Below, one piece after another: positions 1 through 5,079 of a stretch of 5,363 nucleotides of DNA (positions within the stretch are counted from its first letter, which is position 1; every line of letters starts with the position of its first letter). The notes under the pieces were generated by a model. It had not been told where the DNA came from and searched no databases. It worked only from the letters and a program-made list of their open reading frames with translations. The stretch is taken from NCBI GenBank assembly GCA_946615495.1, contig CAMOHY010000180.1:1-5363 (forward strand), read 5' to 3'. Origin of the DNA: an uncultured Clostridia bacterium. Its GTDB lineage: Bacteria > Bacillota > Clostridia > Christensenellales > Aristaeellaceae. The translations under genes and the position numbers were made by a program.

Positions 1-1
1 A

Positions 2-78
<77 letters not shown>

Positions 79-108
79 TCATACATGCCCCTCAACAGGG
101 CAAGATAT

Positions 109-137
109 ATTTTATAACAGGGGGGCGGATTTGTCAA
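109..137 (-). promoter_or_regulatory. Promoter of the tRNA-fMet gene
   Basis: On the minus strand there is a perfect -35 TTGACA (complement of 132-137), a 17-nt spacer and a -10 TAAAAT (complement of 109-114, 5 of 6 to consensus). An overlapping TGTTATAAA (119-111) could act as an extended -10. Transcription would start near 102, giving about 24 nt of 5' leader before the mature tRNA end at 78. The near-consensus match suits a strongly expressed stable RNA gene. Confidence 0.8.
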
Positions 138-218
138 TACCTTTCAGAAAATTTTTCCCGCTCTCCCTCACCCCGCTTCCCGCCGGGCATACCCTGAAAG
201 CGAGGGAGGGGAGCGCCG

Positions 219-1025
219 ATGCAGCTTTGGGTGGCGGATGAGGAACGGGGGCTGATGCGGCTGGAGGACGGCGCGTGCCGCCTGGCTGGCCCGCCGGGCA
301 CGGCGCTGTGCGCCGGATGGGGACGGGTATACTGCGCCGGACAGCACGCCTGCGCCTGCTATGACCGGAGGACCGGAGAAACGCTTTTTGAGGTGCCGCT
401 GCCCACGGGCGTGTGCGGCCTGACGGTGCTGGGCAGCAGGCTTTGCGCCCTGTCCTCCGACGCGGACAGCGTGACCGCTTTTTCCGCGCTGACGGGCGAA
501 GTGCTGTTCAGCGCCCCGGCGGGCATGTACCCGCGGGACCTGTGCGCTTCCCGGCAAGGGCGTTATCTGGCGGTGGCGGGCGGCGCGGCGGGCAGCCTTC
601 TGCTGCTGGACGACTGCATGCGGCCCGTGCGGGAATACCGCCTGCCGGGCACGGTGTGCGGCGTTTGCTTTCTGCCCCGCTGCCTGGCGGCCTTGTGCGC
701 CGTGGAGCAGGGGGACATTACCGCCCGCCTGATGCGCATCAGCTTTCGGGGCGTAAAGGAGGAAACGGCGGCCGCAGCCCTCGTGCCCTCCTGCCTGTGC
801 CCCTTGGCGGACGGCGGGTGCGCCGTGGGCTGCATGGGCGAAGTGGCCCTTTTTAAGCAAAATAAAAAGGCCGCTCTGCGGCTGCCATATCCCTGCCCCG
901 TGCGCATCCGGCAAAGCGCCTGGGGACCGCTGATTTGCGACGCCTGCCGGGGCGATGTGACGCTGCTGAACGGGCAGGTGGTGTACGGAGGCAAATCCCC
1001 CCAGGACGCACTGCTGCTGCCGTAG
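219..1025 (+). CDS. Cysteine-rich beta-propeller (YncE/WD40-like) protein, cytoplasmic
   Basis: This 268-aa protein consists of repeats of about 40 residues with the beta-propeller blade pattern. The clearest stretch runs from about residue 70 to 130: a strand with DSVTAFSALTGEVLF, then GMYPRDL, then GRYLAVAGG, then a further strand. This matches the YncE-type sequence of a strand, an 'idl-tGkv' turn, 'G-yPrdl-s-dG-r-l-V', and the next blade. About six blades could fit. There is no signal peptide or membrane helix, so it is probably cytosolic and, as is usual for propellers, a scaffold or ligand binder and not an enzyme of known reaction. It is odd in having 20 cysteines (about 7%), spread along the chain. 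The ATG at 219 is chosen because GGGAGGGG (204-211) lies 7 nt upstream. The stop TAG ends 5 nt before the converging gene's stop. The gene is very GC-rich (about 72-78% in sampled lines). The exact role is unknown. Confidence 0.75.
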   Translation: MQLWVADEERGLMRLEDGACRLAGPPGTALCAGWGRVYCAGQHACACYDRRTGETLFEVPLPTGVCGLTVLGSRLCALSSDADSVTAFSALTGEVLFSAPAGMYPRDLCASRQGRYLAVAGGAAGSLLLLDDCMRPVREYRLPGTVCGVCFLPRCLAALCAVEQGDITARLMRISFRGVKEETAAAALVPSCLCPLADGGCAVGCMGEVALFKQNKKAALRLPYPCPVRIRQSAWGPLICDACRGDVTLLNGQVVYGGKSPQDALLLP

Positions 1026-1030
1026 CGGAA

Positions 1031-1504
1031 TCAGTACAGCCGGGGCCGGCGCTGGCGGGCGTACATAAGCTCGGTCTTATAGCTGTTGCGGATAATGAAC
1101 TGATAGGCGTCATCCTTTTGCCCGTTGGGGCGCATTACCTTATAGCGCTTGAGCCGGTAGCACCGGCCCTCCTGCAGCACCGGCACATCATCGGCAATCA
1201 CCTGGGCCAAGGCCAGCGTGCGCCGGGGGTTCAAGGGCCGGTGGCCCCATTCGGACAGCACGAACGCCCCGATTTCTCCCGGCGGGCACACGGAAAAAAA
1301 CACCACGCGGGTGCGCTCGATGAGCACGTGGTCAATTTCATGCTTCCGGGCCTCCACCACCAGGGGATACACCTCGTAATACAGCATGCTGCCGCGCATG
1401 CGCTCTTTATCGATCCGTTCATGCTGACGCCGGTTGCGGTCAACCCACAGGATCAGCAGCATACCGAGTGCGGCGGCACAAAAAAACAGCGTCCATCCGC
1501 TCAT
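1031..1504 (-). CDS. Unrecognised protein with one N-terminal membrane helix
   Basis: I do not recognise this 157-aa protein. Residues 4-22 form one hydrophobic helix (WTLFFCAAALGMLLILWV), followed at once by a strongly basic stretch (DRNRRQHER). By the positive-inside rule the remaining domain of about 125 residues should face the cytoplasm. That domain looks globular, with alternating strands (VVFFSV, IGAFVLSEWG, YRLKRYKV, AYQFIIRN) and a basic C-terminus ending in RQRRPRLY. The ATG at 1504 is preferred because AAGGAG (complement of 1514-1519) lies 9 nt upstream. The ATG at 1510, two codons earlier, has only 3 nt of spacing. A longer in-frame reading to 1687 runs through the promoter and terminator hairpins and is unlikely. 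The gene has its own promoter with a Spo0A-like box. It converges on the propeller gene with a 5-nt gap. Confidence 0.7.
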   Translation of the reverse strand: MSGWTLFFCAAALGMLLILWVDRNRRQHERIDKERMRGSMLYYEVYPLVVEARKHEIDHVLIERTRVVFFSVCPPGEIGAFVLSEWGHRPLNPRRTLALAQVIADDVPVLQEGRCYRLKRYKVMRPNGQKDDAYQFIIRNSYKTELMYARQRRPRLY

Positions 1505-1513
1505 CCGCATGAA

Positions 1514-1519
1514 CTCCTT
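1514..1519 (-). promoter_or_regulatory. Ribosome binding site deciding the start at 1504
   Basis: AAGGAG on the minus strand sits 9 nt before the ATG at 1504 and 3 nt before the ATG at 1510. The spacing favours the inner ATG and removes two residues (MR) from the N-terminus. Confidence 0.65.
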
Positions 1520-1539
1520 TCTTCCGCAATATATAGTGT

Positions 1540-1568
1540 ATTTTACCATTCGACAAGCACAATTGCAA
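1540..1568 (-). promoter_or_regulatory. Promoter of the 157-aa membrane protein gene
   Basis: On the minus strand there is a -35 TTGCAA (1563-1568, 4 of 6), a 17-nt spacer and a -10 TAAAAT (complement of 1540-1545, 5 of 6). A start near 1533 leaves about 14 nt before the AAGGAG site. A second, overlapping pair also has 17-nt spacing: TTGTCG (1551-1556) and TATATT (1528-1533). It would put the start almost on the ribosome binding site, so I prefer the first. The heptamer TGTCGAA lies in the spacer. Confidence 0.6.
1549..1555 (-). promoter_or_regulatory. Candidate Spo0A box (TGTCGAA) inside the promoter
   Basis: The minus strand reads TTGTCGAATGG here and contains the perfect heptamer TGTCGAA, the consensus 0A box of Spo0A in Bacillus and Clostridium. 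It lies between the -35 and -10 elements of the promoter for the gene ending at 1031. A partner in the opposite orientation is at 1614-1620. Function is inferred from the motif only. Confidence 0.4.
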
Positions 1569-1613
1569 CACAGATTCAAGAATGTACGCAATTTGTAATA
1601 CTTTTGAGAATTC

Positions 1614-1620
1614 TGTCGAA
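1614..1620 (+). promoter_or_regulatory. Second candidate Spo0A box (TGTCGAA)
   Basis: A perfect TGTCGAA is present on the plus strand, 58 nt away from and inverted relative to the box at 1549-1555. It abuts a short palindrome, AGAATTCT (1607-1614), and also lies just past the terminator T-tract. It is upstream of the -35 of the neighbouring promoter, where an activator or a cooperating repressor site could sit. It could equally be chance. Confidence 0.3.
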
Positions 1621-1655
1621 AGAAAGAAACAGGCCGGGAAGTTTTCTTCCCGGCC
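1617..1655 (-). terminator. Intrinsic terminator of the GH39 operon
   Basis: A perfect 10-bp stem, GGCCGGGAAG (1632-1641) with CTTCCCGGCC (1646-1655), has a 4-nt loop. On the minus strand it is followed by TGTTTCTTTCTTTC, a T-rich but interrupted tail. On the plus strand what follows is CCAGAGC, so it would terminate only the leftward operon that ends at 1794. The hairpin lies about 140 nt beyond the last stop codon. It also insulates the next gene's promoter from read-through. Confidence 0.75.
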
Positions 1656-1785
1656 CCAGAGCATCGACAAAGTCGATGCTCTGCCATCGAAAGTCTGCAA
1701 GCAGTCTTTCGATGGGAACATCAATTTGCTGTAAAATGGATAGAGGCCTTCGGACCGGCAAAGCCGGTGCTGCGGCTTGTTCTCT
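1624..1785. repeat. Cluster of four hairpins with imperfect inverted ends
   Basis: Four inverted repeats follow each other. They are the terminator stem (1632-1655), a perfect 12-bp stem with AAA loop (1657-1668 with 1672-1683), a 10-bp stem CCATCGAAAG/CTTTCGATGG (1684-1693 with 1706-1715) extended by an inner CTGC/GCAG, and a 6-bp stem ACCGGC/GCCGGT with AAA loop (1754-1759 with 1763-1768). The two outer ends also pair: AAACAGGCCG (1627-1636) against CGGCTTGTT (1773-1781), nine pairs including one G-T. The block is not coding. It is either a structured 3' UTR of the leftward operon or a small palindromic dispersed element. I see no target-site duplication. Confidence 0.55.
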
Positions 1786-1793
1786 CCAGACGG

Positions 1794-2768
1794 CTATTTT
1801 TTAAACACCACCCAGTTATGGGACCAGGGTACCGGAAGCCCAAAGAGCGTCACCACCCGGTTATACGCGGTCCTGTACCACGAATAATTCCAACCGGCCC
1901 CCATATCCATATACAAAGCGTTTGTCACGCCCAGCCGCTGAAGCTCCTCCATGAATTCTTCAAAATGCAGCATATTGACGGAATCGATTATGCAAAGGCT
2001 TCCGTTCAGCTCCGCCAGCGTCCGGTAGCAGCGCGCTCTGGGCCGGTTAATGCTCATGACGGGTTCCCCGTCCCGGATGAGCCCGAACTGCATGAAGCCG
2101 CTGCCGCCTTTGGCCGCGGCTTCTTTTATGGCTTTGGAGGCATCGTCGAACGCAAAGGCAAAATTGCCTTCGGCGAAGGTAAAGGCCGCAAAGCTATCCT
2201 TGTTATACGGGCTTTCGTAAAGCGCGCCATGGACGGCATGGTCTCCATCGATATTTTCATGGGTAAAGCCGAGGCTGATGTCGTGCTGAAACGCCGCGCC
2301 GCTGCACCAAGTGATGGCTTCGTCTGATTTTGATGGACGCTTCTCGCACACGAGCTCAACCTCTGCATACTCCGGGAAAATGACGTAAACCGTACCGGTA
2401 TTGTAAATCGCCGTTTTCTGCCCCGGAAGGATTTCTTCTACCGGCATGGACGCGGCGTCTATGCTTTCCGGGAGCTTTACGTGATACTGGGAAACAAGCC
2501 CCATAAAAATGAAGGAAAAGCAGGGAAGCACCAGAAAGGAAGAAGCGTACAATACGCGGTAGACGATTTTTAGAAATTTGGATTTTATTTTTTCCGGGCC
2601 CCACAGGTAGAGGATCAGCGTTGCCACCTGCAAAATTGCCAGCGTCAGATACAAGGCCTGCAAAATATTCAGCCACATCTGGGCCACAAAATAAACCGTG
2701 AAGGCAAACAGGGACAGAAGGGTCATGGAAATCAGCCAGATTCCGGAAAGACGCTGCTTTATGTTCAT
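1794..2768 (-). CDS. Membrane-anchored phosphodiester-glycosidase-like (NAGPA/DUF2233) protein
   Basis: This 324-aa protein has three N-terminal membrane helices (about 10-30, 35-56 and 70-93), then a soluble domain of about 230 residues that probably faces outward. The C-terminal part resembles the phosphodiester glycosidase family. It has a strand with CSGAAFQHDIS (155-165), an arginine-rich segment NRPRARCYRT (241-250), CIIDS (259-263), a helix ending in LGVTNALYMDMG (279-290) and a final SHNWVVFKK. Family members have an 'LG..AL.LDGG' motif at that place; here it reads MDMGAGW with D288, a variant I associate with Bacteroides-type relatives. Members of the family hydrolyse or expose sugar-phosphodiester or related linkages, but the substrate here is unknown. 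The start overlaps the previous stop (ATGA, 2765-2768), with no good ribosome site at normal distance, so translation is probably coupled. GC is low relative to the xylosidase gene. Confidence 0.65.
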   Translation of the reverse strand: MNIKQRLSGIWLISMTLLSLFAFTVYFVAQMWLNILQALYLTLAILQVATLILYLWGPEKIKSKFLKIVYRVLYASSFLVLPCFSFIFMGLVSQYHVKLPESIDAASMPVEEILPGQKTAIYNTGTVYVIFPEYAEVELVCEKRPSKSDEAITWCSGAAFQHDISLGFTHENIDGDHAVHGALYESPYNKDSFAAFTFAEGNFAFAFDDASKAIKEAAAKGGSGFMQFGLIRDGEPVMSINRPRARCYRTLAELNGSLCIIDSVNMLHFEEFMEELQRLGVTNALYMDMGAGWNYSWYRTAYNRVVTLFGLPVPWSHNWVVFKK

Positions 2769-3439
2769 CTTTTCTTGCTTCCCTCCCGTTTTTGCTTGAG
2801 CAGCTCCTGACGCAGCACATTAAATGAATCAAACTGTGACTCCACGCTGACCAGCAGCAGCAGCAAAACGCTGTCCGTAAGGTACTGCACCGCGTTCCTC
2901 CACAGAATGGCAGGGGAAAAGCCAAGCTGGCTGTTGGACGCAAAGAGCAGAATATACACGGCGAACTTAAAAATGATGGCCATTCGGTTGAGAATCACAT
3001 TTTTCGGGTTGCCGTGGGAAGCATAGTTGATAAAAAAGTGATTGATGGTGATGATAACGGTCATAAGAAAAGCCATGCCGGCAGCGGCCAGATAAAGGCT
3101 TCCCTGCACGCCGACCACCAGGTAGGCGTCAAAATTCTGTTCTCCCCAAAGCACGTTCAGGACAAGGTGAGCCTCCTGATACATCAGGCAGAACAGCACT
3201 CCGCCCATGAGCCCCTTGGCCACATCCCATTTAAAGAATTTGAACGCCAGAAACATGGCAGACGCCGTTACAAGCTTTGTTACGACTTCAAAGACCGCGA
3301 AGGAATCCTTTTCTTTGACGCAGAAAAACAACGAAATGAGGCTTGTTAGGACGACCACCGCGCAGGCTGCCGCCATGAAGCGTTCATCCAGAAATATCGA
3401 TTGGCGCTTTTCTTTTTTTGCGCTGCTAATGTCTGTCAT
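2765..3439 (-). CDS. Unrecognised six-helix membrane protein
   Basis: I do not recognise a family for this 224-aa protein. It is strongly hydrophobic, with predicted helices at about 21-41, 48-68, 76-98, 108-133, 152-172 and 184-200. The N-terminus is charged and cytoplasmic (KKEKR), and the C-terminal tail is basic (LLKQKREGSKKR), so both ends should be inside. Polar residues within the helices (for example YQEAH at 87-91 and N95) might line a pocket. The start at 3439 has AAGGAG five nt upstream, placed in the 21-nt gap after the xylosidase stop. Its stop overlaps the start of the phosphodiester-glycosidase-like gene by ATGA. The tight coupling suggests the two proteins act together in the membrane. 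It could be a partner subunit, a glycan or lipid export component, or a channel; none of these can be chosen from sequence alone. Confidence 0.75.
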   Translation of the reverse strand: MTDISSAKKEKRQSIFLDERFMAAACAVVVLTSLISLFFCVKEKDSFAVFEVVTKLVTASAMFLAFKFFKWDVAKGLMGGVLFCLMYQEAHLVLNVLWGEQNFDAYLVVGVQGSLYLAAAGMAFLMTVIITINHFFINYASHGNPKNVILNRMAIIFKFAVYILLFASNSQLGFSPAILWRNAVQYLTDSVLLLLLVSVESQFDSFNVLRQELLKQKREGSKKR

Positions 3440-3460
3440 GGTTACTCCTTATGCCCGGCA

Positions 3461-5062
3461 TTACTTGATAACAAACCCGTATACGTCGTTTACGCCCAGC
3501 CTTGCCCGGAGGGTCAGCACGCCGTCGGCCCATTCAAAGGGCCACGCTTCCGCTTCCACGGCGCTGCGGCGTTTCATTTCCTCGATTTCATTCCGGGTCA
3601 GCTGTTCCGGCGCGCCCATTTCCTCCCACAGCCTGAGCGGGTTGCCGTGGTCCTCGTCGATGCGCTTTACCGTTACGCTGCTTGGCTTCACAGGGCAGGA
3701 AAGGCGCACTGCCGCTTCCTCCTTGGGCAGGTCAAGCTGCTTCATTTTCTGGCGGAACAGGAGCACATGCTTTTCCCCGTTTCCTTCAAAGGCGGCGATG
3801 CCAATTTCGCCGCCGGTGGCGTCCTTGCCCAGGTCGATGCGCGTTTCCGGCGCGTCGGCCAGCATTTTCATGGCGTAAAACACGGGCTTGGGGATACCGT
3901 GCTGGGTCAGCATGCCAAAACCGCCGTGGAATTCCTGGGGGAAGGGGTGCAGCTCTTCAAAAATATCGCTGAAGCACCAGATGGAGGAGCCCTCCACATC
4001 GTCCGCCACCTCCAGGGCCGCCTTCACATCGTAGGCCGCCACCTTGCGGGTATCGTTGGTGTAGGCGGAGAAAATGGCGTTTTCGTTCCATTCGGTATAA
4101 AACAGCGGCACGCCGGAGGCCTGCTGGTGGGCCTTGGCGGCGTTTTTGCGGAACAGATCGCCCGGAATCTCCGTGGTTTCGGATTTATCCGGCTGCAGGG
4201 CCCGGAAGCCCGCCAGGAAGGTTTTTTCCCGCAGCGCGCTCAGGGTCTGTCCGGCTTTTTTCATGCGTTCCGTCCAGCTTTCGCCGCCCTCGCCCGCCTG
4301 GCCGTCCTCGTCGCCCTGGTCCTCCACGCCGCCCAGGGGGTCGCCGGCGTATTGATGGGTGGAAACGAAATCCACCGGCGCTTGGTTTTCCCGGCAGTAG
4401 CGCAGGAAGCTTTTTACCCATTTGCTGCCGCTGGTGGCGGGGCCGCCCACCCGAAGGAGGCCGTCCACTTCCTTGATGGCCTGGGCGGTGACGGCGTACA
4501 GGCGGAAATATTCATCCCGGCTGCCGTTCCAGAACACTACCGGCAAATCCGGCTCGTTCCACACTTCAAAATACCAGGTGCGCACCTCCTCCTTGCCGTA
4601 GCGGTTCAGCAGAAAGCGGATGAACGCCTGGATATATTTTTTCCACGCTTCCTCATCCGCCGGGGGCACGATAACGGGCCTATAAAAGAATATGCCGTTC
4701 AGCGGCCGCCCCTCTTCCTTCAGCGCCAGCCTTTCGGGCATGTAGGAAAGCTCCACAAAGGGCTTCATGCCCGCTTCCAGCACGTTATCGTAGGCCAGGC
4801 CGCAGGCGTTGAAATTGTACTCGGCAAATTCTTCCGCGCCGGGGGCGGGCATTTGCACGGAAAGGTCGCTGCAGGTGCGCATATCGTCGCAGAAAATGCC
4901 GTGGAAGCGCACCCGCTCGATGCCCAATTCATCATGGATGAATTTGAGCTGGCAGGCGTAATCCGTGCGCAGCGCCAGCAGGGCGTGGCCGGAGCCCACG
5001 CAGAATTGCCAATGCTTTTTATGGGGAATGCGGGCTGAATCGCTGCTGATCGTAAATTCCAT
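3461..5062 (-). CDS. GH39 beta-xylosidase
   Basis: This 533-aa enzyme belongs to glycoside hydrolase family 39, retaining beta-xylosidases that remove xylose from the non-reducing end of xylo-oligosaccharides. The TIM-barrel part spans roughly residues 1-415. It includes VRFHGIF (51-57), the acid/base motif EVWNEPD with E170, VGGPATSG (205-212), DFVSTHQYAGDPLGG (231-245), the nucleophile motif YTEWNEN with E324, and WCFSDIFEE...FHGGFGML...GIPKPVFYAMK (362-399). A beta-sandwich-like C-terminus follows. There is no signal peptide, so it is cytoplasmic and should act on imported oligosaccharides. An acidic low-complexity insert (about 244-272) lengthens the distance between the catalytic glutamates to 154 residues, against 117 in the Thermoanaerobacterium XynB enzyme (E160/E277). 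The start is fixed by a perfect AGGAGG 7 nt upstream. It is in an operon with the HAD gene before it and the membrane pair after it. Confidence 0.92.
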   Translation of the reverse strand: MEFTISSDSARIPHKKHWQFCVGSGHALLALRTDYACQLKFIHDELGIERVRFHGIFCDDMRTCSDLSVQMPAPGAEEFAEYNFNACGLAYDNVLEAGMKPFVELSYMPERLALKEEGRPLNGIFFYRPVIVPPADEEAWKKYIQAFIRFLLNRYGKEEVRTWYFEVWNEPDLPVVFWNGSRDEYFRLYAVTAQAIKEVDGLLRVGGPATSGSKWVKSFLRYCRENQAPVDFVSTHQYAGDPLGGVEDQGDEDGQAGEGGESWTERMKKAGQTLSALREKTFLAGFRALQPDKSETTEIPGDLFRKNAAKAHQQASGVPLFYTEWNENAIFSAYTNDTRKVAAYDVKAALEVADDVEGSSIWCFSDIFEELHPFPQEFHGGFGMLTQHGIPKPVFYAMKMLADAPETRIDLGKDATGGEIGIAAFEGNGEKHVLLFRQKMKQLDLPKEEAAVRLSCPVKPSSVTVKRIDEDHGNPLRLWEEMGAPEQLTRNEIEEMKRRSAVEAEAWPFEWADGVLTLRARLGVNDVYGFVIK

Positions 5063-5069
5063 TGCGGCG

Positions 5070-5075
5070 CCTCCT
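5070..5075 (-). promoter_or_regulatory. Strong ribosome binding site of the GH39 gene
   Basis: A perfect AGGAGG, preceded by seven A residues on the minus strand, lies in the 17-nt gap between the HAD stop (TAA at 5080-5082) and the ATG at 5062, with 7-nt spacing. It supports both the start choice and high translation independent of the upstream gene. Confidence 0.85.
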
Positions 5076-5079
5076 TTTT

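Noticed and set aside
168..914. 248-aa minus-strand reading frame antisense to the propeller gene
   Set aside because: Low-complexity Ala/Arg/His/Gly product typical of a shadow in GC-rich DNA. The plus strand shows blade repeats and a ribosome site.
1039..1050. GCCGGGGCCGGC palindrome as a terminator between the convergent genes
   Set aside because: It lies inside the coding end of the 157-aa gene, has only a 2-nt loop and no T-tract on either side.
1505..1687. N-terminal extension of the 157-aa protein to an ATG at 1687
   Set aside because: The extra residues would be read through the terminator hairpin, the promoter and the Shine-Dalgarno sequence, and the natural start has AAGGAG just upstream.
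1576..1761. Small minus-strand reading frame (61 aa) in the hairpin block
   Set aside because: Its sequence is dictated by the inverted repeats; there is no ribosome site, and it runs through the terminator.
1632..1768. CRISPR-like array
   Set aside because: The hairpins have different sequences and irregular spacing; there are no direct repeats with uniform spacers and no cas gene nearby.
935..1804. 289-aa plus-strand open reading frame spanning the 157-aa gene and the hairpin block
   Set aside because: It begins inside the propeller gene, crosses a promoter, a terminator and four hairpins, and has no ribosome site or recognisable domain.
1767..2327. 186-aa plus-strand reading frame opposite the phosphodiester-glycosidase-like gene
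   Set aside because: It starts within the hairpin block and lacks a ribosome site. The minus strand has the family-like domain and operon context.
3401..5038. 545-aa open reading frame on the plus strand, fully antisense to the GH39 gene
   Set aside because: The opposite strand encodes a conserved glycosidase with both catalytic motifs and a perfect ribosome site. High GC in third positions keeps the antisense frame open. The translated product is rich in His/Gly/Ala with no recognisable domain.
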